A DNA stretch of 64,000 nt, from positions 1 to 64,000 of the forward strand of contig NZ_JAQJZJ010000007.1 of NCBI RefSeq assembly GCF_027988105.1, in the 5' to 3' direction. Origin of the DNA: Pseudomonas aestuarii. Lineage in GTDB: Bacteria; Pseudomonadota; Gammaproteobacteria; Pseudomonadales; Pseudomonadaceae. Of this stretch, positions 28,587-37,075 are shown piece by piece. The position numbers and the translations under genes are program-made. The notes below the pieces were generated by a model, which did no database searches, was not told the DNA's origin, and saw only the letters and a list, made by a program, of their open reading frames with translations. Numbering within the stretch: the stretch's first letter is position 1; every line of letters starts with the position of its first letter.

Positions 28587-29471
28587 ATGAGTGTGGTGCT
28601 GGGAGATGCGTTATCGCTGCTGTTGTTCCGATTGCACAGTGGCCGGTTGTTAGGCATTAACCTGCTCAAGGTCAAGGAAATCATTCCTTGTCCGGCACTG
28701 ACCAAGCTGCCCAATCGTCATCCCCATGTGCGTGGCGTGGCGACCCTGCGCGGTGAATCCTTGATCGTAGTCGACCTGGCGCGGGCTATTGGCTCCTCCG
28801 GTGAGACCGACAGCCGGGACGGTTGCCTGATCGTCACCGAGCTGAGCCGTTCGCGTCAGGGCCTGCAGGTGCAAAGTGTCGAGCGCATCGTCCAATGTTC
28901 CACCAGCGACGTACGTCCGCCACCGGCCGGCACCGGCGCGCGTGCCTTTATCACCGGGGTCACGCAGATCGATGGCGCCATCGTGCAGATTCTCGACATC
29001 GAGAAAGTCCTGCACGAGATCACTCCCGCACTCCCAGAGGAGGTCGATGAGCAGCTGCTCACAGAGGCCGAGCGCCAACTGCTCCGCGGTCGTCGTGTCC
29101 TGGTAGTGGACGACTCCCACGTGGCCTTGCAGCAAACGCTGGCCACGTTGCGCAAGCTCGACCTGGATTGCCAGGCGGTGAGAAGTGCCGCCAGTGCGCT
29201 GGACGTATTGCACACCCAGCATCTGGCCGGCCTACCGATTGAAGTCCTGGTCTCGGATATCGAAATGCCGGAGATGGATGGTTACAGCCTGGTCCGGGAA
29301 ATTCGTCAGCGCAGCGACATTGGCCAGACCTATGTGCTCCTGCACACCTCGCTGGACAGCACCATGAACACCGAAAAAGCCCGCTCGGTGGGCGCCAACG
29401 ATGTACTTACCAAGTTTTCCACTGTCGACTTGAGCAAGGCGCTACTGCACGCGTTTCAAAGTCTCGCCTGA
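28587..29471 (+). CDS. cheV: Chemotaxis protein CheV (first copy)
   Basis: 294 residues from the ATG at 28587 (GGAGGA six bases upstream; a TTG one codon earlier is less likely). The N-terminal CheW-like domain (~5-150, KVKEIIPCPALTKLPN, GVATLRGESLIVVDLARAIG) is fused to a receiver domain (~165-294) with the acidic pocket VVDDSH and phospho-acceptor Asp in SDIEMPEMDGY. CheV couples chemoreceptors to CheA and can act as a phosphate sink. A second CheV is encoded at 42357-43292. Confidence 0.93.
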   Translation: MSVVLGDALSLLLFRLHSGRLLGINLLKVKEIIPCPALTKLPNRHPHVRGVATLRGESLIVVDLARAIGSSGETDSRDGCLIVTELSRSRQGLQVQSVERIVQCSTSDVRPPPAGTGARAFITGVTQIDGAIVQILDIEKVLHEITPALPEEVDEQLLTEAERQLLRGRRVLVVDDSHVALQQTLATLRKLDLDCQAVRSAASALDVLHTQHLAGLPIEVLVSDIEMPEMDGYSLVREIRQRSDIGQTYVLLHTSLDSTMNTEKARSVGANDVLTKFSTVDLSKALLHAFQSLA

Positions 29472-29493
29472 GGCGTGCTGCATCTGAGCAGGT

Positions 29494-29529
29494 AAAAACG
29501 CACGCTGGATCTGTCCAGGGTGCGTTTTT
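29494..29529 (+). terminator. Intrinsic terminator after first cheV
   Basis: AAAAACGCAC and GTGCGTTTTT arms with an inner TGGA/TCCA stem, 22 bases after the cheV stop, ending in a T-tract. Confidence 0.88.
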
Positions 29530-29556
29530 ATATGAGCAGGGGCGTTTTCAATGGAC

Positions 29557-29584
29557 AAAAAAAAGCCCGCACGAGGCGGGCTTT
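29557..29584 (-). terminator. Terminator of tRNA-Pro
   Basis: GCCCGC/GCGGGC stem with loop ACGAG. On the minus strand it is followed by eight T, so it should end the tRNA-Pro transcript. On the plus strand the T-tract is broken (TTTGTTTT). Confidence 0.8.
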
Positions 29585-29631
29585 GTTTTGATAGTTTCGC
29601 CACTTGCATGGGGCAAGTTGAAACTGGGATT

Positions 29632-29708
29632 TGGTCGGAGAGACAGGATTCGAACCTGCGACCTTCTCGTCCCGAACGAGACGCGCTACCGAGCTGCGCT
29701 ACACTCCG
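29632..29708 (-). tRNA. tRNA-Pro, anticodon CGG
   Basis: 77 bases including the encoded CCA. The acceptor stem CGGAGTG pairs before the discriminator A. The D-arm GCGCAGC..GGTAGCGC, anticodon stem TCTCG/CGAGA with loop TTCGGGA (anticodon CGG at loop positions 3-5), and T-arm GGTTCGAATCC are all standard. It reads CCG codons. Confidence 0.95.
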
Positions 29709-29861
29709 AATAGGCCGCATTTTACTGAAAAAGTTTTGTTGCACAAGGGGTTAGGCCGATATTTTTTCCAGTAGCAGGGCGCTTTTTGAGTACGTTTGGT
29801 TCTTAGGCTGTACGCAGGGGTCACCCCTCGACTGCGGTGGCCGCCTGGGTGCAGGCTGTTC

Positions 29862-30083
29862 TTACAGCTCCTGGATGGTGCGCACTTGATCCTTGTTGAC
29901 CTTGGCCCGGTTGCCGTCGAGCTGTTCGAATTCGTAGAAGCCCGAGTCATCATCGAAGTCGGGTGTGTTGAGGGTCTGGATTTCACGGCCATCGTTGAGG
30001 GTGATGACCGATGGCGATGCGCAGCCGGCCAGTGCGGCCAGGCCAAGAGCGAGCAAGCAGGCGGGAAGGATCCGCTGAGTCAT
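29862..30083 (-). CDS. YgdI/YgdR-like small lipoprotein (DUF903)
   Basis: 73 residues from the ATG at 30083 (AAGGAAACATGTC upstream). A signal peptide with lipobox LAGC (Cys ~20) is followed by the short DUF903 fold (VITLNDGREIQT..TPDFDDDSGFYEFEQLDG). Such proteins are small envelope lipoproteins without a known function. The Ser after the lipobox (CAS) favours outer-membrane sorting. Confidence 0.9.
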   Translation of the reverse strand: MTQRILPACLLALGLAALAGCASPSVITLNDGREIQTLNTPDFDDDSGFYEFEQLDGNRAKVNKDQVRTIQEL

Positions 30084-30162
30084 GACATGTTTCCTTGTGT
30101 TTAGAGAGGCTGTGTATACAGCTTCTGACGGATAATCGCTGGCCAAGTTCAGTGATGGGCAT

Positions 30163-30747
30163 TCACTTGCTGTTCTGCGCGAGCAGTTGCGGGGTGTTCA
30201 GGTTGGCCAGGCGGGGATCGTTGGGCGGGCAAACGATGGCAATCGGGTCATGGCGGCATAGCCAGCGTTGCGGGCTGCGTTCACCGGCCTGCCAGGCCGC
30301 TTCGAGCGTGCTGCCCAGGGATTTCGGGATCAGGCTGAACAAGGGCTCCCAGAAGTCGCCTTGACGCACCATCACTGGGTGGCTGCCGGCATGCCCCAGT
30401 AGCTCATCGAGCAAGGCGCGGTCGAGCAGGGGGGTGTCGCACGGCAGCACCAGCAGATAGTCGTGGCGGGCCGCTTGCAGGCCGGCGCGGATGCCGGCCA
30501 GCGGGCCCTGGAATTGCTCGTCGTCGTCGCTGATCAGGCGGTCGGCAAAGGCCCTGTAGCGCTCGCTGTTGCGGTTGCAGGAGATGATCAGGTCATCGCT
30601 GAGCGGTCGCGCCAGATCATGCAGCCAGGCGACCAGCGGACGGCCCTGCCACTCGATCAGGCCCTTGTCTTGGCCGCCCATGCGTTGTCCGCGCCCGCCG
30701 CACAACAGCAGCACGGAACAGCTCGGCAGAACAGATGTAGCGGGCAT
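30163..30747 (-). CDS. mobA: Molybdenum cofactor guanylyltransferase MobA
   Basis: 194 residues from the ATG at 30747 (GGAGG eight bases upstream). The nucleotide-binding signature [15 protein letters not shown] is at the N-terminus, then [10 protein letters not shown] and [10 protein letters not shown], with the metal-binding Asp. MobA transfers GMP to Mo-molybdopterin to make the bis-MGD cofactor of nitrate reductases and related enzymes. It is divergent from moaB-moeA across a 68-base gap that holds a shared promoter region (TATAAC at 30776-30781). Confidence 0.95.
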   Translation of the reverse strand: MPATSVLPSCSVLLLCGGRGQRMGGQDKGLIEWQGRPLVAWLHDLARPLSDDLIISCNRNSERYRAFADRLISDDDEQFQGPLAGIRAGLQAARHDYLLVLPCDTPLLDRALLDELLGHAGSHPVMVRQGDFWEPLFSLIPKSLGSTLEAAWQAGERSPQRWLCRHDPIAIVCPPNDPRLANLNTPQLLAQNSK

Positions 30748-30815
30748 GGCAGAGCCTCCAAAGGTGGGCCTGTGATATAACATCGCGCATTCTCTCAGAC
30801 AACTGGAAGCCTGCC

Positions 30816-31355
30816 ATGAACCACAAGGCCGAGGCGCAATTCGTGCCCTTGAATATTGCCGTGCTGACCGTCAGCGACACCCGTACTCAGGCAACCGACA
30901 CCTCCGGTCAGCTGTTCGTCGACCGCCTGCAGGCGGCTGGGCATAGCCTGGCGGCGCGGGTGTTGCTCAAGGACGATTTGTACAAGATCCGCGCCCAGGT
31001 CGCGACCTGGATCGCCGAGGATCAGGTGCAGGTGGTGCTGATCACCGGCGGCACCGGCTTCACCGGCCGCGACAGTACCCCGGAAGCGGTGGCCTGCCTG
31101 CTGGACAAGCAGGTGGACGGTTTCGGCGAGCTGTTCCGGCAGATCTCCGTGGCCGATATCGGCACCTCGACCATCCAGTCGCGCGCCCTGGCCGGCCTGG
31201 CCAACGGCACCCTGGTGTGCTGCCTGCCGGGTTCGACCAACGCCTGTCGCACCGCCTGGGATGGCATCCTCGCCGAGCAGCTCGACGCTCGTCATGGCCC
31301 CTGTAATTTCGTGCCCCACCTGAAGCAGGCGGCGGCCTGCGAGAGCCGCGGATGA
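30816..31355 (+). CDS. moaB: Molybdenum cofactor biosynthesis protein MoaB
   Basis: 179 residues of MoaB/MogA fold: VLTVSDTRT at the N-terminus, the substrate loop [16 protein letters not shown], later [14 protein letters not shown] and [16 protein letters not shown]. MoaB/Mog proteins adenylylate molybdopterin before metal insertion. It overlaps the moeA start by four bases (ATGA), so the two are coupled. Confidence 0.95.
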   Translation: MNHKAEAQFVPLNIAVLTVSDTRTQATDTSGQLFVDRLQAAGHSLAARVLLKDDLYKIRAQVATWIAEDQVQVVLITGGTGFTGRDSTPEAVACLLDKQVDGFGELFRQISVADIGTSTIQSRALAGLANGTLVCCLPGSTNACRTAWDGILAEQLDARHGPCNFVPHLKQAAACESRG

Positions 31356-32566
31356 GCGGCGCCGAGCAGTCCGGTCTGCTGCCGGTAGAGGCGGCGCTGC
31401 AGCGTCTGCTGGCACTGGCCGAGACAATGCCGATCAGTGATAACGAGCAGGTCACCCTGGCCGATGCCGACGGCCGGGTGCTGGCCGAACCGCTGATTGC
31501 CGGGCTGGACTTGCCGCCCTGGGCCAACAGCGCGATGGACGGTTACGCCCTGTGCCTGGCCGACTGGACGGGCGAGCCGCTGGCCGTCAGCCAGCGCATC
31601 CAGGCCGGCAGCGCGCCGCCGCCGCTGCAGCCCGGCAGTTGTGCGCGGATCTTCACCGGCGCGCCGCTGCCGGCGGGGGCCGATACGGTGGAAATGCAGG
31701 AAAACGTCGTCGTCGAGGCGGATGGCCGGGTGCGCTTCAGCGAACCGCTGCGACTCGCTCAGAACGTTCGGGCGCAAGGCCAGGAAACCCGGGTCGGCGA
31801 CCATCTGTTGCCGGCAGGGACGCGTCTGGGCCCGATCGAACTGGGCCTGGCGGCCTCGCTGGGGATCGCCGCGCTGAGCGTGCGCCGACGTCTGCGGGTA
31901 GCGGTGCTGTCCACCGGCGACGAACTGGTCGAGCCGGGCCTGGCGCTGGGGCCGGGGCAGATCTACAACAGCAATCGTCGTCTGCTGATGACCTGGCTGC
32001 AGCGCCTCGGCTGTACGGTGGTGGATGGCGGTATCCTCGCCGACGACCTGGAGCTGACCCGCGCGGCCTTGGCGTCATTGAGCGATGTCGACCTGATCCT
32101 GTCCACCGGCGGAGTGTCGGTGGGCGAGGCGGATTTCCTCGGTGTGGCGCTGCGTGAAGAGGGCGAGCTGGCCCTCTGGAAGCTGGCGATCAAGCCGGGC
32201 AAGCCGCTGACCTGCGGGCAGTTTCGTGGCGTGCCGGTAATCGGCCTGCCGGGCAACCCGGCCTCGACCCTGGTCACGTTCGGTCTGCTGGCCAGGCCCT
32301 ATCTGCTGCGCCGTATGGGCGTGCAGCAGGTCGAGCCGCTCGGTTTTGCCATGCCGGCCGGTTTCACCTGGAGCAAGCCGGGCAAGCGTCGCGAGTACCT
32401 GCGCGCGCGCCTGGACGGTGGTCGCGTGGTGCTGCACCCCAACCAGAGTTCCGGGGTCCTGCGCAGCGCTGCCTGGGCCGAGGGGCTGGCCGAGGTGCTG
32501 GAGGGCGCGACCCTGGCCGAAGGCGACAGCCTGCGCTTTATCCCGCTGAGCGAGATTCTGGGGTAG
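31352..32566 (+). CDS. moeA: Molybdopterin molybdenumtransferase MoeA
   Basis: 404 residues with the full MoeA layout: N-terminal linker and domain with LPPWANSAMDGYAL, the IFTGAPLPAGADTVEMQE segment, the MoaB-like domain with LSTGDELVEPG and ILSTGGVSVGEADF, and VIGLPGNPAS before the C-terminal beta domain. MoeA inserts molybdate into adenylylated molybdopterin. Its TAG stop lies within the inverted repeat at 32563-32627. Confidence 0.96.
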   Translation: MSGAEQSGLLPVEAALQRLLALAETMPISDNEQVTLADADGRVLAEPLIAGLDLPPWANSAMDGYALCLADWTGEPLAVSQRIQAGSAPPPLQPGSCARIFTGAPLPAGADTVEMQENVVVEADGRVRFSEPLRLAQNVRAQGQETRVGDHLLPAGTRLGPIELGLAASLGIAALSVRRRLRVAVLSTGDELVEPGLALGPGQIYNSNRRLLMTWLQRLGCTVVDGGILADDLELTRAALASLSDVDLILSTGGVSVGEADFLGVALREEGELALWKLAIKPGKPLTCGQFRGVPVIGLPGNPASTLVTFGLLARPYLLRRMGVQQVEPLGFAMPAGFTWSKPGKRREYLRARLDGGRVVLHPNQSSGVLRSAAWAEGLAEVLEGATLAEGDSLRFIPLSEILG

Positions 32567-32627
32567 GGCGGGTGCCACCCGCGGCGTGGCCAGGTGAATC
32601 CGATTCGGCGGGTTGCAACCGCCCTAC
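32563..32627. repeat. REPIN-like inverted repeat between convergent moeA and araC-type gene
   Basis: Twenty-base arms (32563-32582 and 32608-32627) match as inverted copies at 18 of 20 positions, starting GTAGGGCGG. Each arm is also partly self-complementary (GCGGGT/ACCCGC, and GGTTGCAACC). This is the doublet form of Pseudomonas REP sequences. The TAG in each outer GTAGGG motif is the stop codon of the flanking gene, moeA on one side and the regulator on the other. Confidence 0.75.
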
Positions 32628-33655
32628 GGACTCTGCTCCTTGCCCTGGCTTTCGCGAAACTGCCCCGGGGTCTGGCCGGTCCAGCCCTTGAAACTGCGGT
32701 GGAAGGAGCGCGACTCGGTGAAGCCCAGGTAGCTGGCGATGTCCTGGATCGCCAGCTCGCTGCGCAGCAGGTAGTGCGCGGCCAGCTCCTGGCGCAGTTG
32801 GTCGAGGATCTGCTGATAGCTGGTGCCGGCCTGCTGCAGGTGACGCTGCAGGGTGCGCAGCGTCATGTTGAATTGTTCCGCCACCCGTTCCTTGCGCGGC
32901 AGGCCGTCCTTGAGCTGCAGGCGCAGGGCGTTCTTGACCCGCTGCGGCAGCGCTTCGTCATTATCCAGGCCGGCCATCACGGTCAGGGCATGTTCTTCCA
33001 GGGTGCGCAACAGGTTGGCGTCGGCCTGGCGTAGCGGCATGCCGAGGTAGTCCAGCGGCACGAGCAGGGCGCTGCAGGGTTGCTCGAAGCGCACCGGGCA
33101 GCCGAATACCGCGCTGTACTCGGCGCTGTCCACGCCCTCGGGCAAGGCATGCTCGAACCAGACCTCCTGCGGCGAGCGCTGCATGTCGGCGATCCAGCGC
33201 GCATAGAGCAGCCAGGACGCCAGTACTTCCTCGACCATATGCCGGCGGATCGGCGCACTCTCGTGGCGACAGCTCCAGATCAACTTGACCTGATCGGCGC
33301 TCGCCTCGATCCGGCTGACGCCCATGTCGCCCACCAGTTTTTCATAGGGCACGATGCGGTTCATGGCCTCGCCCAGGGTGGCGCAATTCATGGCGATGTA
33401 GCCGAGCACGCTCCAGGAACCGGGCTGTACGAAACGCGCACAATGCAGGCCGAACAGCGGGTCGCCGGAGACCTCGATCAGGTGCTGGAGCAGGCGTTGG
33501 TGGACTGCACCGGCAATGCGCTTGCCGTTGTCCGCGAGATCGTCGGCCGCTATGCCCGCCGCCGCCAGCGCCTGGGCGATATCCAGGCCCAGCTGTTCGG
33601 CGTGGCGCAGGTATTTGAGCAGGGCGGCAACCGAGGTGTAGCCGAGATTGTGCAT
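32624..33655 (-). CDS. AraC-family transcriptional regulator
   Basis: 343 residues. The N-terminal ligand-binding domain is of the type shared with OruR/ArgR-class regulators (~15-200, with SGDPLFGLHCARFVQPGS). The C-terminal AraC double helix-turn-helix (~240-335) has TLRTLQRHLQQAGTSYQQIL and IASYLGFTESRSFHRSFKGW. It is divergent from the flavoprotein/GlpD/kinase unit across 125 bases, so it probably activates that unit in response to its substrate. The ligand is unknown. Confidence 0.92.
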   Translation of the reverse strand: MHNLGYTSVAALLKYLRHAEQLGLDIAQALAAAGIAADDLADNGKRIAGAVHQRLLQHLIEVSGDPLFGLHCARFVQPGSWSVLGYIAMNCATLGEAMNRIVPYEKLVGDMGVSRIEASADQVKLIWSCRHESAPIRRHMVEEVLASWLLYARWIADMQRSPQEVWFEHALPEGVDSAEYSAVFGCPVRFEQPCSALLVPLDYLGMPLRQADANLLRTLEEHALTVMAGLDNDEALPQRVKNALRLQLKDGLPRKERVAEQFNMTLRTLQRHLQQAGTSYQQILDQLRQELAAHYLLRSELAIQDIASYLGFTESRSFHRSFKGWTGQTPGQFRESQGKEQSP

Positions 33656-33780
33656 AGACTTCTATTCGCAATGGCTTGATTGGCGACAGCGCCTGTCCCG
33701 ATCCGACAGTGACGCCGGGCGGCGGCTGGCTAGTATAGGCAGTCAATGACGGCGACCGAAATATCCAGAGGGAGAGGCAG

Positions 33781-35376
33781 ATGCGACGTTGGAACGGCTG
33801 GGGCGATGAGGCAACAGTGGTGGAATTGCCGAGCCATGGCGAGGCCTTTCTTGCCGACCTGATCGGCCCGGGCCAGGTGCTGGCGGATGCCAGCCTGGAG
33901 CAGGTCCTGGCCAAGGTGCCGGCCTCGCGTTTGCGGGCCCACCCGCTGATCAGCCAGGACGCCGAGACCCGGCTGCGCCACGCCCGTGGCCAGAGCCTGG
34001 CGGACTGGCTGGCGATGCGCTCCGGCGAGTTCGGGGTATTTCCCGATGGCGTCGCCTGCCCGGAAAGCGCCGCGCAGATTCGCCAGTTGCTGGCCTGGGC
34101 CGACCAGCACGATCTGATCGTGATTGCCTACGGCGGCGGCACTTCGGTGGCCGGGCATATCAACCCGCAAGTCAGTGATAAGCCGGTGCTGACCCTGTCG
34201 CTGGAGCGCATGGGCCAGCTGGTCGAGATCGACGAGGACAGCCTGATCGCCACCTTCGGTCCCGGTGCCAACGGGCCGCAGGTGGAAAGCCAGCTGCGCG
34301 CCCGTGGCTACACCCTCGGCCACTTCCCCCAGTCCTGGGAGCTGTCGACCCTCGGCGGCTGGGTGGCCAGCCGTTCCAGTGGCCAGCAGTCGCTGCGTTA
34401 CGGACGGATCGAGCAGTTGTTCGCCGGCGGCAAGGTCGAGACCTTCGCCGGTACCCTGGAGCTTCCAAGCTTCCCGGCTTCCGCCGCCGGCCCCGACCTG
34501 CGGGAAATACTGATGGGCTCGGAAGGGCGCTTCGGCATCATTTCCGAGGTCAAAGTGCGCATTAGCCGCCTGGCCGAGCAGGAGCACTTTTACGCGGTGT
34601 TCATGCCCAACTGGCAGCAGGCATTGGCCGGTATCCGCAACCTGGCCCAGGCGCGGGTGCCGCTGTCCATGCTGCGCCTGTCCAATGCCAGCGAAACCCG
34701 CACTCAACTGGCCTTGGCCGGTCATCCGCAACAGATCGCCTGGCTGGAAAAATACCTGGCCCTGCGCGGCGCCCGCGACGGCAAGTGCATGCTGACCTTC
34801 GGCGTTACTGGCAGCCGGGTGCAGAACGCCGCCTCGTTGCGCCAGGCGAAGAAATTGCTCAAGCGCTTCGGTGGCGTGTTCAGCGGCACCCTGCTGGGCA
34901 AGAAATGGGCGGAGAACCGCTTTCGCTTCCCCTACCTGCGCCATGGTCTGTGGAGTGCCGGCTACGCGGTGGACACCCTGGAGACCGCCACCGACTGGAG
35001 CAATGTCGACAGCCTGCTGAACAAGGTCGAGGCCAGCCTGCGCCATGGCTTGAGTGATGAGGGCGAGCAGGTGCATGTGTTCACCCATCTGTCCCACGTC
35101 TATGGCGAGGGATCGAGCATCTACACCACCTACGTATTTCGCCCCGGTAACAGCTACGAGCAGGCCATGGCACGCTGGCAAAGGCTCAAGCACGCCGCCA
35201 GCCAGACCATCGTCGACAACGGCGGCACCATCAGTCATCAGCATGGCGTCGGTCGCGACCACGCACCCTATCTAGCTGTGGAGAAGGGCGAGCTGGGCCT
35301 GGCGGCGCTAAGGGCGCTGTCCGCGCACTTCGATCCGCAGCAGCGCCTGGCCCCCGGCGTGTTGCTCGAGCCATGA
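33781..35376 (+). CDS. FAD-binding oxidase, alkyldihydroxyacetonephosphate synthase-like
   Basis: 531 residues. The start MRRWNGWGDE is the typical opening of bacterial AGPS-like proteins. The PCMH-type FAD domain has AYGGGTSVAGH and the segment TLGHFPQSWELSTLGGW, then GSEGRFGIISEVKVRI. Near the end is HQHGVGRDHAPYL, with the conserved His motif of AGPS. Eukaryotic AGPS swaps an acyl chain for a fatty alcohol on DHAP to make ether lipids. Bacterial members are uncharacterised here and may act on glyceryl ethers or related alcohols. Its stop overlaps the next gene's start (ATGA). Confidence 0.9.
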   Translation: MRRWNGWGDEATVVELPSHGEAFLADLIGPGQVLADASLEQVLAKVPASRLRAHPLISQDAETRLRHARGQSLADWLAMRSGEFGVFPDGVACPESAAQIRQLLAWADQHDLIVIAYGGGTSVAGHINPQVSDKPVLTLSLERMGQLVEIDEDSLIATFGPGANGPQVESQLRARGYTLGHFPQSWELSTLGGWVASRSSGQQSLRYGRIEQLFAGGKVETFAGTLELPSFPASAAGPDLREILMGSEGRFGIISEVKVRISRLAEQEHFYAVFMPNWQQALAGIRNLAQARVPLSMLRLSNASETRTQLALAGHPQQIAWLEKYLALRGARDGKCMLTFGVTGSRVQNAASLRQAKKLLKRFGGVFSGTLLGKKWAENRFRFPYLRHGLWSAGYAVDTLETATDWSNVDSLLNKVEASLRHGLSDEGEQVHVFTHLSHVYGEGSSIYTTYVFRPGNSYEQAMARWQRLKHAASQTIVDNGGTISHQHGVGRDHAPYLAVEKGELGLAALRALSAHFDPQQRLAPGVLLEP

Positions 35377-36968
35377 GTACGCCAGCCTGGAACGCCGCCT
35401 GGCGCGAGCGTGCACTGCCCGAGCTGGCCGCGCGCGACTGGGACCTGATCGTCATCGGTGGTGGCATCAGCGGCGCTGGCATTCTGCGCGAGGCGGCGCG
35501 ACGCGGCTGGAGGTGCCTGCTGCTGGAACAGCGCGATTTCGCCTGGGGCACCTCCAGTCGCTCGTCGAAGATGGTCCATGGCGGCCTGCGCTATATCGCC
35601 AAGGGCCAGCTCAAATTGACCCGCGACTCGGTGCGCGAACGCCAGCGCCTGTTGCAGGAAGCTCCCGGCCTGGTCGAGCCGCTGAGTTTCATGATGGCGC
35701 ATTACCAGGGGCAGTTTCCCGGGCCGAAAGTGTTCGGCGGGCTGCTGGCGCTGTACGACGCCCTGGCTGGCAAGCGCAACCATCAGTACTACCCGCTGCA
35801 GGCGTTGCGCTATCTGGCGCCGGGCCTCAAGCAGGACGGTCTGCTTGGCGGCACGCGCTTCTTCGATGCGCTGACCGATGACGCTCGCCTGGTCATGCGC
35901 GTGCTGGGCGAGGCCCGCGGCGACGGTGGCGAGGCGCTCAACGGGGTCAAGGTAGTCGAGTTGCTGCGCGACAACGGTCGAGTGGTCGGCCTGCTCGGCG
36001 AGGATCGGGAAAGCGGTCGGCATTTCACGTTTCGCAGCCGGGTCGTGGCCCAGGCCACCGGCGCCTGGACGGATCGCTTGCGGGCGACACCCGGCGAGCA
36101 GGTGCGGCCGCTGCGTGGCAGCCACCTGTTGCTGCCGGCCTGGCGTCTGCCGGTGGCGCATGCCTTCAGCTTCATGCATGGCGCGGATCGGCGTCCGGTG
36201 TTCGTTTTCCCCTGGGAAGGCGCGACTGTGGTCGGCACCACCGATCTCGATCACCCCGAACCGCTGGATCAGGAAGCGCGGATCAGCAGCGATGAGCTGG
36301 ATTACCTGCTCGCCGCCTGCGCCCAGCAGTTTCCCGCTGCGGCAATCACTGCCAGCGATGTGCTGTCGACCTGGGCCGGGGTGCGGCCGGTGGTGAGCGA
36401 CGGCGCCGCCGGGCGTAAACCCTCGGACGAGACCCGTGAACACGCACTGTGGAGCGAGCCGGGTTGCGTGACCCTGGCCGGCGGTAAGCTGACCACCTTC
36501 CGCCTGCTGGCCCTGGAAGTGCTGCGGGCCTGCGCCGAGATGCTCGGTCGGCCGCTGGATGACCAGGGTAGTGAGACGTTTCGTCCCGACGTGCTGCCCG
36601 CGATGTCCGCACTCAGCCCCAGTCAGCGACGGCGTCTGGCCGGCCGCCATGGTCGCGAGTTGCCTGAGGTATTGGCGTTGCTCGATGAGGTAGGCAGCGA
36701 GCGGGTGGCCGGCAGCGACACGCTCTGGGTGGAACTGGCCTGGGCGGCGCAGGGCGAGCTGGTGCTGCACCTGGACGATCTGCTGCTGCGGCGTACCCGT
36801 ATCGGCCTGCTGCTGGCGGGTGGTGCGCGGGCTGAGTTGCCGCGCATCCGGGCGCTGTGTCAAGCGCGGCTGGGCTGGGACGATGAGCGCTGGGCGCAGG
36901 AGCAGAGTGACTATCTGGCGCTCTGGCGGCGTTGTTACAGCCTGCCGCAGGATTTAGATCGAGGTTAG
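35373..36968 (+). CDS. GlpD-like FAD-dependent glycerol-3-phosphate dehydrogenase/oxidase
   Basis: 531 residues. The N-terminal Rossmann motif is VIGGGISGAGILREAARRG, followed by the GlpD block SSRSSKMVHGGLRYI. Further on are the substrate-domain segment TTDLDHPEPLD and TWAGVRPVV, and a C-terminal GlpD domain. GlpD oxidises glycerol 3-phosphate to DHAP and passes electrons to quinone. Because it is coupled to an AGPS-like gene and a kinase and controlled by a separate AraC regulator, it is likely a paralogue for a glycerol-like phosphate, not the housekeeping GlpD. Confidence 0.9.
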   Translation: MSTPAWNAAWRERALPELAARDWDLIVIGGGISGAGILREAARRGWRCLLLEQRDFAWGTSSRSSKMVHGGLRYIAKGQLKLTRDSVRERQRLLQEAPGLVEPLSFMMAHYQGQFPGPKVFGGLLALYDALAGKRNHQYYPLQALRYLAPGLKQDGLLGGTRFFDALTDDARLVMRVLGEARGDGGEALNGVKVVELLRDNGRVVGLLGEDRESGRHFTFRSRVVAQATGAWTDRLRATPGEQVRPLRGSHLLLPAWRLPVAHAFSFMHGADRRPVFVFPWEGATVVGTTDLDHPEPLDQEARISSDELDYLLAACAQQFPAAAITASDVLSTWAGVRPVVSDGAAGRKPSDETREHALWSEPGCVTLAGGKLTTFRLLALEVLRACAEMLGRPLDDQGSETFRPDVLPAMSALSPSQRRRLAGRHGRELPEVLALLDEVGSERVAGSDTLWVELAWAAQGELVLHLDDLLLRRTRIGLLLAGGARAELPRIRALCQARLGWDDERWAQEQSDYLALWRRCYSLPQDLDRG

Positions 36969-36983
36969 GGGTGCATGCCTCGA

Positions 36984-37012
36984 TGGGCTGAAGCGGAACA
37001 CCGCCCGGCCCA
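36984..37012. repeat. REP-like nested hairpin before FGGY kinase gene
   Basis: An outer TGGGC/GCCCA stem and an inner GCGG/CCGC stem with AACA loop, followed by CCACCCTAGGG. This is a common intergenic pattern in pseudomonads. It lies between the GlpD-like stop and the kinase start and could attenuate or stabilise the transcript. Confidence 0.55.
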
Positions 37013-37075
37013 CCCTAGGGTTGGTCGGCCAGCTAGATGTCCAGTGCCCGGCCCACATCATAAAAGGACTCTATC

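Noticed and set aside
35268..36863. 531-codon minus-strand frame opposite the GlpD-like gene
   Set aside because: It is the same length as the true gene by chance of codon bias. There is no domain and no start signal.
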